A stretch of 18,301 nt of DNA. Origin: Actinomycetes bacterium (GTDB taxonomy: Bacteria > Actinomycetota > Acidimicrobiia > Acidimicrobiales > RAAP-2). This document shows positions 6,931 to 13,825 of this stretch, one piece after another. Numbering within the stretch: the stretch's first letter is position 1; each line of letters begins with the position of its first letter. Position numbers and translations under genes: made by a program. The stretch covers positions 1 to 18,301 of the forward strand of contig JAKBCT010000012.1 of the NCBI GenBank assembly GCA_021807655.1, given 5' to 3'. Under the pieces are notes generated by a model, which worked only from the letters and a program-made list of their open reading frames with translations, searched no databases and was not told where the DNA came from.

Positions 6931-8275
6931 GGTCCGCCGGCGACGACGTTGGTCGATTCGGTCCCGGACCGTGGCGACGGCGGCCGGAACTTTGGCCATA
7001 GCACTGGTCGTGGTGGGCGTCGTGCTGGTGTTCGCCGTGCGCGCCGCCCAGGTCGGCGCGATCGATCAGTCACTTCGTAGTGCGTCTAACGCCGTGACGA
7101 ACCAACTTCGTTCGACGGGACGGGTGAGCGGCGTCCTGGTCAATCCGCCGGGCATCGCTCTCGTCCAGATCACTGACGCACGGGGGCGAATCGTGGCCCA
7201 GAGTGCGAGTATCGCGGGCGAACCCGCCATCGGTGTCGCAATTCGATCCGGTCGCATTCAGTCGTTCGCGCACCTCCCCGTGGGCGGCGACGAACCCTTT
7301 CGGGTGTCCTCCCAACTAGTCGTAACGTCACGGGGCATCGACCGAGTCGTGGTGGCTGTTTCGCTCGGCTCGGTTGTACAGACCACTAATGACCTCCTTG
7401 TGGCTCTCGGTATCGGGCTCCCCGTTCTTCTCACGCTCGTCGCGCTCGTCGTTTGGTGGCTGGTCGGTTCGGCACTTGGAGCCGTCGAACGACTACGCAC
7501 GGACGTCGCTGCACTCGCCACGAGGGAGAAACGCGCGCGAGTCGGCACTGACGCGATGCCCGCTGAGATCAATCGATTGGCCACGACGATGAACGACATG
7601 CTCGAGCGTCTTGACGCCGCCGACCTGCGACAGCGCACCTTTGTCGCCGACGCCTCACACGAACTCAAGAGTCCTATCGCCGCGGCGCGCACGGAACTGG
7701 AGGTGGCACTGCGCGACCGGGCGGTCGCGTGGCCGGGCGTGGCCCACCTGGTGCTCGATGATCTCGAGCGCGTACGTCGAATCCTTGACGACCTGTTGAC
7801 GCTCGCTCGCTTTGACGAAGGAGTCGATCTACGGCGACTGCCGATGGATCTCGACGACGTTGTTTTCGCCGAGTGTGCATCGTTGCAACGCCGCGCTCGG
7901 GTATCCCTTGACGTCTCGCGAGTGTCGGGAGCTCGCGTGCTCGGCGACCGTGACGCCCTCGCCCGGGTGGTGCGCAACCTGTTGGAGAACGCCAATGCAC
8001 ATGCGACGTCGCGAATCACGGTCTCCCTTGACGCGAGAGAGTCGGTGGTAACGCTTCTGATCTGTAACGACGGACCAAGAATCGCGCCGAGTGATCGATC
8101 ACGCATCTTCGAGCGTTTTACGCGCCTTGACGCCGCGCGCAGTCCCCGTGACGGCGCGAGTGGACTCGGTCTCGCAATCGTGGCCGAAACGATTCGCGAA
8201 CATGGTGGGACCGTGCGACTCGACGTCGAGACGGCGGAAACGACATTCCGCGTGGAACTCGCTGCGGTCACCTAA
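6923..8275 (+). CDS. Membrane sensor histidine kinase, HAMP type
   Basis: From ATG 6923 the product is 450 residues. An Arg-rich start (KVRRRRRW) is followed by a membrane helix at about 17-40, an extracytoplasmic sensor of about 115 residues, a second helix at about 160-181 and a HAMP linker. The HisKA domain has the phospho-acceptor His246 in DASHELKSP. The ATPase domain shows Asn352/Asn356 in RNLLENANAHA, DGPRIAP (Asp383) and DGASGLGLAIV (410-420). All catalytic boxes are intact. The 8-bp overlap with the regulator gene indicates a cognate pair. The sensor domain has no Cys and no motif I recognise, so the ligand cannot be predicted. An in-frame ATG far upstream at 6713 lies inside the regulator gene and is not the start. 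Confidence 0.95.
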   Translation: MGKVRRRRRWSIRSRTVATAAGTLAIALVVVGVVLVFAVRAAQVGAIDQSLRSASNAVTNQLRSTGRVSGVLVNPPGIALVQITDARGRIVAQSASIAGEPAIGVAIRSGRIQSFAHLPVGGDEPFRVSSQLVVTSRGIDRVVVAVSLGSVVQTTNDLLVALGIGLPVLLTLVALVVWWLVGSALGAVERLRTDVAALATREKRARVGTDAMPAEINRLATTMNDMLERLDAADLRQRTFVADASHELKSPIAAARTELEVALRDRAVAWPGVAHLVLDDLERVRRILDDLLTLARFDEGVDLRRLPMDLDDVVFAECASLQRRARVSLDVSRVSGARVLGDRDALARVVRNLLENANAHATSRITVSLDARESVVTLLICNDGPRIAPSDRSRIFERFTRLDAARSPRDGASGLGLAIVAETIREHGGTVRLDVETAETTFRVELAAVT

Positions 8276-8413
8276 ATTTGCGTTCGTTCGAGCGGTAGAC
8301 CCAACGCAGCGTGCGAGGTTGCGCGACGAATTCAACTCGGGTGAGAGTTGGCGGTGACCAGTCGCCTACACCGTGAAACGTCTCGACGAGACACTCAGGA
8401 AGCGTACGACTTT

Positions 8414-8466
8414 GATTGATGACTCCAGTAGTCCTGGAACGATCTTGTTAATGGAGTCGATCAATC
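8414..8466. repeat. Bulged 14/15-bp inverted repeat, 24-nt loop
   Basis: GATTGATGACTCCA at 8414-8427 is matched by TGGAGTCGATCAATC at 8452-8466; the arms pair along 14 bases with one extra base in the right arm. The loop is 24 nt. The stem is AT-rich compared with the window and no U-run follows. It could be a processing or terminator hairpin of the kinase transcript, or a remnant of a small mobile element. I cannot decide which. Confidence 0.6.
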
Positions 8467-8692
8467 GTTTCCGGGATGAGATGGCCCCCACCTGAACGTC
8501 ACTTCGTCCTCGTCAGGAAGTTCACGAAACAGGGCGATGAACTTCGAGGGATCCATCGCGAACCGTGTCCACCATGGAGGGCATCAACATCGGGCCCGTG
8601 AATCGCAGGCGAGAGAGATTGCCACTGAGCGCCACGTCGAGCGAGTGGAGCGGATGAGGTGACGGTCCGCAATGTTTCACAGCGCCTCTCAT
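8461..8692 (-). pseudogene. Possible decayed gene remnant in two frames
   Basis: One minus-strand frame from ATG 8692 to a stop at 8522 encodes 56 residues that include SLDVALSGNLSRLRFTGPML. A second frame, from ATG 8556 to the stop at 8461, encodes 31 residues that include FIALFRELPDEDEVTFRWG. In each segment the third codon positions are largely G/C, as in real genes here. The two overlap where one frame would hand over to the other, so a single frameshifted gene fragment is plausible. I recognise no family, and two unrelated chance frames remain possible. Confidence 0.25.
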
Positions 8693-8774
8693 GTGATTCT
8701 CAGGCGTTAGGCGTCAAGGTTGAGTGATTGGTCACCGCCGTGAATCACGAGGCATCCCCCGGAGTTAGGGCAAC

Positions 8775-9374
8775 ATGACGAACGAACCCATTCATCGCTT
8801 GGGCCACCACCGCCGATTCGCGGCGCCTGCCGCGGCGCCCTTGATTGGAATTGGTGCCGAAGTTGACATTGGTATTCGTAACTCGTCTTCTCGTTACCTC
8901 GGGGCGACGACGAGTCGCATACGTCGCACGCCCACTCTCCTCATTACGGAAAGACCCGGTATTGTCCAAGTCGTCAGGACGGCCGTCACGCTCGATGTGT
9001 CGGCGTGGCGAGATTTTTTCGATTTTCGAACGACGGTGGATGCGAGTTCGGCGAGGAGTCCGCACCCGTATAGTTCGGTCGCGAGAGTGGCCAACGCGGT
9101 TGGAGGCGATCGGGCTGATTCTCGTCGTCGACATCGATCCCATCGACACGCGTCTGGCGTCGCAGACGTAGCGGTGTCTGTTGTTTCAGCAGCCCCTTTA
9201 GTCCTGCTCTCCATCCCTACGGGTTTCTCATGGGTATCACTCCGCGAGCCGGGATTCTCCATAGCCAGGGAACTTAGTAATGACTCCATCAGCTTTGAGG
9301 TCGTTCCACTGGCCCGCTGGACTGTACGACGCCTGTCCAGACAACACACGACAACATCGAAACGCGGCCGATGA
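8775..9374 (+). CDS. Doubtful hypothetical ORF overlapping the SGNH gene by 4 bp
   Basis: An ATG at 8775, with AGGG 4 bases and GGAG 10 bases upstream, opens 199 codons. The TGA at 9372-9374 overlaps the next gene's ATG (ATGA), an arrangement typical of coupled genes, and that next gene lacks its own clear ribosome site. Against it: the third-position GC is only moderate, it falls in the second half, the product contains Arg/His-rich low-complexity stretches (RRRHRSHRH), and I see no domain. In another frame, 9087-9171 has better codon use (LEAIGLILVVDIDPID), which suggests a frameshift or a decayed gene. Treat it as a possible gene or pseudogene. Confidence 0.2.
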   Translation: MTNEPIHRLGHHRRFAAPAAAPLIGIGAEVDIGIRNSSSRYLGATTSRIRRTPTLLITERPGIVQVVRTAVTLDVSAWRDFFDFRTTVDASSARSPHPYSSVARVANAVGGDRADSRRRHRSHRHASGVADVAVSVVSAAPLVLLSIPTGFSWVSLREPGFSIARELSNDSISFEVVPLARWTVRRLSRQHTTTSKRGR

Positions 9375-10267
9375 TGTCGCGCGCAAACTGGTGGGTGACG
9401 TCGGCGGCGGCGATGAGCACGCTCGTCGCCATCACGGGTCTGATGGCAATTGCATCACCATCGTCCGCGACCGAAACCCCGGCAGCTGACTCGACATTCT
9501 TGCTCGCCATTGGCGCTTCGGTCTCGGTGGGCGTGCAGCCGACGCCGCGCTCCACGTACGGTCAACCTACGAACCAGGGGTACGCGAACGATCTCGTCGC
9601 GATGTGGGCCAACGAGGGAACCGCGGTGCACCTAATCCAAACGGGCTGTCCTGGTGAGACCACTCAGCAGGTGCTCCTCGGCGGCGACCACTGCTACGCA
9701 CCCGGCGAATCCCAGTTACGGCGCGCCGTAGCGTTCTTGCGGACCCACGCGAACCAGAGCGGCGTCGTTACCCTGGATCTCGGATTCAATAACTTGCACG
9801 GTTGTGTTCACTATCGGAACTTCGACACAACCTGTGTCAACGCTCGGATGAATCTGCTGAGATTCGAGCTGAATCAGATCATCGCGGTGCTCAAGTCGGT
9901 CGCTGGGCCTCACGTGACATTTGTCGGTATCAATCACTACAATCCCTATCTCGCGGCCGCGCTCACCAGCTCGACAGGGAGCGCATTCGCCGACGCGAGC
10001 GTCCCGGTGATTGACTTGTTGAATTCGACTCTGGCAACGATCTACTCCCAGAATTCGATCCCGGTTGCGGACGTGGCGGCCAGTTTTCGCACGTCCGATG
10101 AGACTCGGGTGCGTGTTGGCGGTATCGGTGTGGTCGGCGAGAATCTGGCGCAAATCTGCGCACTGACGTGGATGTGTCACGGTGCACCGACCGGGCCGAA
10201 TCTGCACCCTAACGACAAGGGATATCAGGTGATCGCTGACGCGATCGCCGCGTTACTTCCCCGGTGA
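9371..10267 (+). CDS. Exported SGNH/GDSL-family hydrolase
   Basis: The 298-residue protein has a signal peptide (residues 1-33, ending SSSA-like) and an SGNH fold. Block I is LLAIGASVSVG with nucleophile Ser50, where GAS replaces the usual GDS. Block II is GCPGETT around Gly95. Block III is LDLGFNNLHG with Asn140/Asn141. Block V is NLHPNDKGY with catalytic His279. The Asp normally three residues before that His is Pro276, so a Ser-His dyad may operate. Six cysteines (93, 108, 145, 155, 263, 269) could make three disulfides, fitting an extracellular enzyme. The likely role is ester hydrolysis on lipids or glycans of the envelope; the substrate is unknown. No ribosome site is evident before ATG 9371 or the alternative ATG 9374. 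Confidence 0.88.
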   Translation: MMSRANWWVTSAAAMSTLVAITGLMAIASPSSATETPAADSTFLLAIGASVSVGVQPTPRSTYGQPTNQGYANDLVAMWANEGTAVHLIQTGCPGETTQQVLLGGDHCYAPGESQLRRAVAFLRTHANQSGVVTLDLGFNNLHGCVHYRNFDTTCVNARMNLLRFELNQIIAVLKSVAGPHVTFVGINHYNPYLAAALTSSTGSAFADASVPVIDLLNSTLATIYSQNSIPVADVAASFRTSDETRVRVGGIGVVGENLAQICALTWMCHGAPTGPNLHPNDKGYQVIADAIAALLPR

Positions 10268-10413
10268 AACGTCGTGTGACGTGACAGTGGTGACTCTCAT
10301 GATCTCGAACTCTTACGAAGGAGTCGGCTCCGCCGGTGGTGTCTCAGGCTCTGAGTTATCGCTGCGTGCAACCATTGTCAACCGGTATCGTGACCCAATC
10401 GGGTGTCAATTTC

Positions 10414-10470
10414 GGAGGAACGATGGGTGGTAGGGGATGGTCGACGAGGACTTCGCCGTGGCTTGTCTAA
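10414..10470 (+). other. Possible leader ORF with strong ribosome site
   Basis: GGAGGA at 10414-10419 is followed three bases later by ATG 10423, which opens a 15-codon frame ending at TAA 10468-10470. This is the best ribosome site in front of the phosphodiester glycosidase gene, yet it is out of frame with it. The large gene could then be started by reinitiation at ATG 10488, 17 bases after the leader stop. The alternative is that the same site weakly serves ATG 10437. Confidence 0.35.
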
Positions 10471-10487
10471 CCCGAGAACGACGTGGA

Positions 10488-11408
10488 ATGTGGCGTCGAG
10501 CGATTCTCGCGATGGCCGTTGCGTTCGGGGCCGTGATGGTGTGGCCCGGTCCGTCATCGTCGTCGACCCTGACGTCTAGGCCGGTTCGAATTGTTCCGTT
10601 CTGGCCCGGTCGACCGGGTGAGGGCATGTGGCACCCGGCCGGCCGTCTCGTACAGGGTCGTGCGGCCGTGTACGAGACGACTGTGCGGCTACCGGCCGAC
10701 CCGGCGGCAATGGCGGGCGTCGCGTGGATGAATCCTCGGCTGCTGCGCGCCCGGCTCTACTCGGGCAGTCTCAGCCCCGGTGGCTTCGGTTGGCGCTACA
10801 GCGCACCGATCCAACTAGCCACCGCTCGCACGCTCGTTGCCGCCTTCGCGGGTGGATTTCTGCTCTCGGCATCCCACGGTGGCTACCTGAGCGAGGGGCG
10901 TCTCGTAGCGCCGTTGCGCGCCGGGGCGGCTTCGCTCGTGATCTACGCGAACGGGTCTTGGTCGATTGGTGCGTGGGGTCGTGAGGTCGTAATCACCCCA
11001 CGCGTCGTCGCGGTACGTCAGAACCTGAGTCTGCTCATTGACAACGGGCGAGTGGTCGCTGGACTCTCATCTGCGGACACTTCAGTCTGGGGCGCCGCGC
11101 TCAACAATGTCGCGAACACCTGGCGGTCCGGTTTGGGGATGAACGCTGCGGGAGAATCGATCTACGTCGCCGGGCCGATGACGATCGTAGAACTGGCTCA
11201 AGTGCTGATGCGCGCTGGTGCGGTGCGAGCCATGGTGCTCGATATGAACCCGCTGTGGCCGGTGTTCGCGACCTACGACCCGCCGACACCGTTGGGGTTT
11301 GCGAGTCCCGCGAACGGTACCGATCTGCTGGCGACCATGATCCAGACGCCCGCGCGATTCTTCGAACCCACCTACAGTCGCGATTTCATCACGATGTCGG
11401 CTCGCTAG
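10488..11408 (+). CDS. Exported phosphodiester glycosidase-like (NAGPA domain) protein
   Basis: From ATG 10488 the product is 306 residues and begins with a clean signal peptide (MWRRAIL, hydrophobic core, then PGPSSSS). In-frame starts at 10437 or 10458 would add 17 or 10 residues. The body resembles NAGPA/exopolysaccharide phosphodiester glycosidase domains, which remove capping GlcNAc or cleave glycosyl phosphodiesters. Markers are an AAFAGGFLLSASHGG strand-turn (the family's GGF/Y entry), a YANGSWSIGAWGREV segment, an NLSLLIDNGR segment and a C-terminal YVAGPMTIVELAQVL helix followed by AMVLDMNPLWPVF. The second half carries the expected Asp/Asn-rich ends. It acts outside the membrane, probably on cell-wall or capsular glycan, which is inference. 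Its 3' end overlaps the convergent LysR gene by 20 bp, so no dedicated terminator fits between them. Confidence 0.72.
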   Translation: MWRRAILAMAVAFGAVMVWPGPSSSSTLTSRPVRIVPFWPGRPGEGMWHPAGRLVQGRAAVYETTVRLPADPAAMAGVAWMNPRLLRARLYSGSLSPGGFGWRYSAPIQLATARTLVAAFAGGFLLSASHGGYLSEGRLVAPLRAGAASLVIYANGSWSIGAWGREVVITPRVVAVRQNLSLLIDNGRVVAGLSSADTSVWGAALNNVANTWRSGLGMNAAGESIYVAGPMTIVELAQVLMRAGAVRAMVLDMNPLWPVFATYDPPTPLGFASPANGTDLLATMIQTPARFFEPTYSRDFITMSAR

Positions 11409-12357
11409 ACGCGTCGTGCATCGTGAGGTGCAGATCGCCGTGGGCGGTGGCCGGCCACGCGCCAGTGCCGAGATAGTCGAGGATCTCGTCGCGCAGGGCG
11501 AGTGCGGCGCGCGAGAGAGTGTGGCGCTCGTCGTGCACGAGGCAGATGCTCCGTTCCATTATCTGGTCGTCGATGTGCACAACGTGCAGGTCGTCGTTCA
11601 TCGTCGCGACAATGCTGGGCACGATTGCCGCCCCGATACCTGCCGCCACGAAAGAGTGGGCGGTTGCGATTTCGGCGCCGTCGATGGCGATAGTCGGCGT
11701 GAATCCCGCCTTCTCGAAGGCGGCGAAGGTGGCAGCGCGCACGTCATAGCCTTCATGGAACATGATTAGCGGCACCTCGCGTAGCTCCGACATTGAGATC
11801 GTGGTGCGCGTGGCGAGCTCGTGATCAGTGCCAACCACGACCACCATGCGTTCAACCGCGAGCGTCGTCTGTTTCAGGTTGTCGTGGGCGAGTGGGCCGA
11901 CCACGATTGCGAGGTCGAGAGTTCCCGCCTCGATTAATTGGGCAATCTCCTCGGAGTGTCGCTCGACGAAGGAGATCGAGACGTGGGGGTAACGCGCGCG
12001 AAAGCGGGCCAAGACCAGGGGCAGCAGGGTCGCACCAATGCTCGGCGTCGTGCCGATTGTCACGTGGCCCCGACGCAGTCCCTCGAGTTCGTCGGCGCCT
12101 TGGAAGAACTCATCGACGCCACGCAGAACCCGTCGGGCCAGCGGCAGCAGTGTCGCACCCGCATCGGTCAACGAGATCGGGCGACGCCCACGGTGAAAGA
12201 GCGAAACTCCCAGGACCTGCTCCAGCCGGTGGATCTGGGCGCTGATGGAGGGCTGGGCGAGTCGTAACTCGTCGGCCGCGGCCGTGAACTGGCCCTCGTC
12301 GGCGACGGCGACGAAGCAGCGCAACTGCTGAATGGTGAGATCACGTGCGGAAAACAT
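11389..12357 (-). CDS. LysR-family transcriptional regulator
   Basis: The 322-residue protein has the LysR layout: a winged helix-turn-helix at about 8-65 (LRCFVAVADEGQFTAAADEL, QPSISAQIHRLE, SLFHR) and a periplasmic-binding-like effector domain at about 95-295. The effector half includes IGTTPSIGATLLP, LDLAIVVGPL and GIGAAIVPS, all usual for the family. It is intact. The start is ATG 12357, with AGG about 11 bases upstream. The gene is divergent from the exported-protein gene at 12428 across a 70-bp AT-rich gap, the standard arrangement for a LysR regulator and its target. The C-terminus overlaps the convergent phosphodiester glycosidase gene by 20 bp. The effector ligand is unknown. Confidence 0.95.
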   Translation of the reverse strand: MFSARDLTIQQLRCFVAVADEGQFTAAADELRLAQPSISAQIHRLEQVLGVSLFHRGRRPISLTDAGATLLPLARRVLRGVDEFFQGADELEGLRRGHVTIGTTPSIGATLLPLVLARFRARYPHVSISFVERHSEEIAQLIEAGTLDLAIVVGPLAHDNLKQTTLAVERMVVVVGTDHELATRTTISMSELREVPLIMFHEGYDVRAATFAAFEKAGFTPTIAIDGAEIATAHSFVAAGIGAAIVPSIVATMNDDLHVVHIDDQIMERSICLVHDERHTLSRAALALRDEILDYLGTGAWPATAHGDLHLTMHDASSEPTS

Positions 12358-12391
12358 AGAACAAACCTATCAAAGTAACCGAAACAATCAA

Positions 12392-12421
12392 TTGGAAATC
12401 TATAGTTGTGAACTTTATATT
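12392..12421 (+). promoter_or_regulatory. Candidate leaderless promoter for the 12428 gene
   Basis: TTGGAA at 12392-12397 and TATATT at 12416-12421 are 18 bases apart, a good sigma-70 pair. The base expected for transcription start, about 7 bases after the -10 box, is the A of ATG 12428. No ribosome site precedes that ATG. A TATA-N11-TATA dyad (12401-12419) covers the same stretch and may be a LysR site. Leaderless transcripts are common in actinobacteria. Confidence 0.5.
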
Positions 12422-12427
12422 GATTTT

Positions 12428-13015
12428 ATGCGCACATTCAAGTTGATTTCAGCCCCCGTGCTAGTTGGCGCGCTCACCGTTTCGGCGATGGGTTACGCCC
12501 CGAGCGTGGGAGCCACCACTATCAATCAGTCCACTACGAGCGTCGCCGCCCACGCGGTAAAGCCCAAGATCGTGAAGATCGCCTTCAAAGGCACCTACAG
12601 AGGGACGATCGCCATGCTCTGGTCCTCGACCGGCGTGAAGGCGACGGCCGTGACGGGAACGGGAACGGGAACGTATCTCGGGTCGAGCAAGCTCTCGGGA
12701 GCCGGTTCGGCGCCTGCGTCCAATACCTGCGACCCGCTCACCGGCACCGGCACGCTCGTCGGTGCGGGGAGCAAGCTCATCCTCAAGATCATCGCCCCGA
12801 CGACGTCCCAGGCCTGTGCCGCGGGTCAGTCGGCACCGACCTCGGTGAGCGTCAAGGGCATCGCCAAGGTCATCAACGGGTTCGGCAAGTACAAGGGCGT
12901 CTCGGGGGTCTTGAAGTTCACCGGGTCGTTCTCCATCAAGTCAACCACCGCTGGATCCAGCGAGAGCGACGCGTTCACCGCCGCGCTGAATGGCGTGTTG
13001 AGCATCAAGAAGTAG
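12428..13015 (+). CDS. Exported beta-rich protein, function unknown
   Basis: The 195-residue product starts at ATG 12428. Residues 1-29 make a signal peptide (MRTFKLISAP, hydrophobic core, SVGA). The mature protein alternates short Thr/Ser/Gly-rich strands: FKGTYRG, a TGTGTGTY run coded by three GGGAAC repeats, TGTGTLVGAG, and GFGKYKGVSGVLKFTGSFS near the end. Cys101 and Cys130 may form a disulfide. The repeated Gly-x-Tyr/Phe-x-Gly strands recall secreted barrel-like domains of the allene-oxide-cyclase type, but I cannot confirm this. The frame is open further upstream to 12332, but that part overlaps the LysR start and has no signal sequence. It is followed 32 bp later by another exported-protein gene, so the two probably share a transcript under LysR control. 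Confidence 0.7.
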   Translation: MRTFKLISAPVLVGALTVSAMGYAPSVGATTINQSTTSVAAHAVKPKIVKIAFKGTYRGTIAMLWSSTGVKATAVTGTGTGTYLGSSKLSGAGSAPASNTCDPLTGTGTLVGAGSKLILKIIAPTTSQACAAGQSAPTSVSVKGIAKVINGFGKYKGVSGVLKFTGSFSIKSTTAGSSESDAFTAALNGVLSIKK

Positions 13016-13047
13016 TGATCCGACCAATCGATAGAGGAGGAAGAGGT

Positions 13048-13716
13048 ATGAAGCGAGTAGTAGCAGTTGTAACCGCAGGGATGTTGTCCCTGAGCGGGGT
13101 GGCACTGGTAGGAGTCGGGGCGGCGTCGGCAGATACCACCACGACCACCACGGCGCCGCCGACGACGACCACAGTGGCGCCGACGACGACGACGACACTC
13201 GGTCCGCCGATCCAAGGCACCAATCCTGTGCCGGTCTACATGCAGGTAGACACCGTGACCGCCGGCGGCGGTTCGGGCCCGCTCAAGCCGGCGTACGGCT
13301 GCGCTCAGAGTAATGAGTTCCTGGTGGGTCAGGCGGTTGTCTTCCGGATGTCCGCGGTCAACGTCGCGGCGGGTGGTACACCACTCACGGCGACCAACAC
13401 CAAGAGCGTGGTCATCACGATCCCTGGTGAGGCTCCACTGACAATGGACTACGGCAACCACGGGACGACTGCCTTCTGGAGCGCCGGCTGGCACACCACC
13501 GCTGCGACACCGCTTGGTGTCGTTCACTTCACCATCACGCTGACGACCAAGGCGATTCCCGCGGTCACGAAGATCGTGCGCGTCAAGCAGGGATCCAAGA
13601 TCGTACGCAAGCGCGTCATCGTGAAGCCCGGCGTTCCGTCGAAGGTGTGGACGTACTCCCAGGCCGGAACACCCGCGTCATCGCAGCTCACTATGAATGC
13701 GGTGCCGGTCGCTTAA
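13048..13716 (+). CDS. Exported protein with Thr/Pro linker and beta-sandwich-like domain
   Basis: ATG 13048 is preceded by GGAGGAAGAGG, a strong ribosome site. The 222-residue product has a signal peptide (1-28, ending ASA), then a Thr/Pro linker at 30-54 (runs of six, four and five Thr), then a globular part. In that part, FLVGQAVVFRMSAVN (91-105), SVVITIPGEAPLTMDYGNHG (120-139) and FWSAGWHT..TPLGVVHFTITL (143-165) look like strands of an Ig-like sandwich. A basic KIVRKRVIVK insert at 184-193 precedes a final SQLTM strand. I recall similar small secreted domains with unknown role in other bacteria, without a name. The linker could be a site of O-glycosylation. It has one Cys (85). It probably sits on the cell surface or between wall layers. 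Confidence 0.7.
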   Translation: MKRVVAVVTAGMLSLSGVALVGVGAASADTTTTTTAPPTTTTVAPTTTTTLGPPIQGTNPVPVYMQVDTVTAGGGSGPLKPAYGCAQSNEFLVGQAVVFRMSAVNVAAGGTPLTATNTKSVVITIPGEAPLTMDYGNHGTTAFWSAGWHTTAATPLGVVHFTITLTTKAIPAVTKIVRVKQGSKIVRKRVIVKPGVPSKVWTYSQAGTPASSQLTMNAVPVA

Positions 13717-13729
13717 GTAAGCGAGTGGA

Positions 13730-13763
13730 CACGGCGCCCTCGGACAAGTCCGAGGGCGCCGTG
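13730..13763 (+). terminator. Perfect 15-bp stem-loop terminator
   Basis: CACGGCGCCCTCGGA at 13730-13744 pairs with TCCGAGGGCGCCGTG at 13749-13763 around the tetraloop CAAG. It begins 13 bases after the TAA of the preceding gene. No U-tract follows. The strength of the stem makes a transcription end or mRNA-stabilising hairpin likely. Confidence 0.8.
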
Positions 13764-13803
13764 CGGCACCAACGACATTCACTTCGCTGGCCACGAAAGG
13801 CTA

Positions 13804-13812
13804 CCCCCCCCC
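13804..13812 (+). repeat. Run of nine C just upstream of a surface-protein gene
   Basis: Nine consecutive C residues lie 13 bases upstream of ATG 13826, directly before the AAAGGAA ribosome site. Such tracts can vary in length during replication, which could alter translation or promoter spacing, and they are also a common place for sequencing error. Confidence 0.6.
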
Positions 13813-13825
13813 GAAAGGAATCTCC

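Larger units (their letters stand above)
8276..8774. other. Intergenic region without an intact gene
   Basis: These 499 bp follow the kinase gene. Base composition is lower in GC than its neighbours. I see a small hairpin CAACTC/GAGTTG at 8333-8350, a large bulged inverted repeat at 8414-8466, two out-of-phase coding-like fragments on the minus strand (8461-8692) and a GTGATT/AATCAC inverted repeat at 8724-8748. No clear U-tract terminator for the kinase gene is visible. It looks like a decayed locus rather than a regulatory region alone. Confidence 0.5.

Noticed and set aside
8724..8748. GTGATT/AATCAC inverted repeat as an operator
   Set aside because: Six-base arms around 13 bases are expected by chance at this scale, and there is no clear gene to regulate.
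9087..9171. IGLILVVDIDPID read as a remnant of a GGDEF diguanylate cyclase domain
   Set aside because: The resemblance is limited to a dozen residues, with no GGDEF signature in frame after it; chance is as likely.
8894..9349. Minus-strand open frame of 151 codons in the gene-poor region
   Set aside because: No ribosome site and poor composition; overlaps other weak frames on both strands, none clearly coding.
13120..13200. ACC/ACG triplet repeats taken as a CRISPR or satellite
   Set aside because: The repeats encode a Thr/Pro linker in frame and have no spacer structure.
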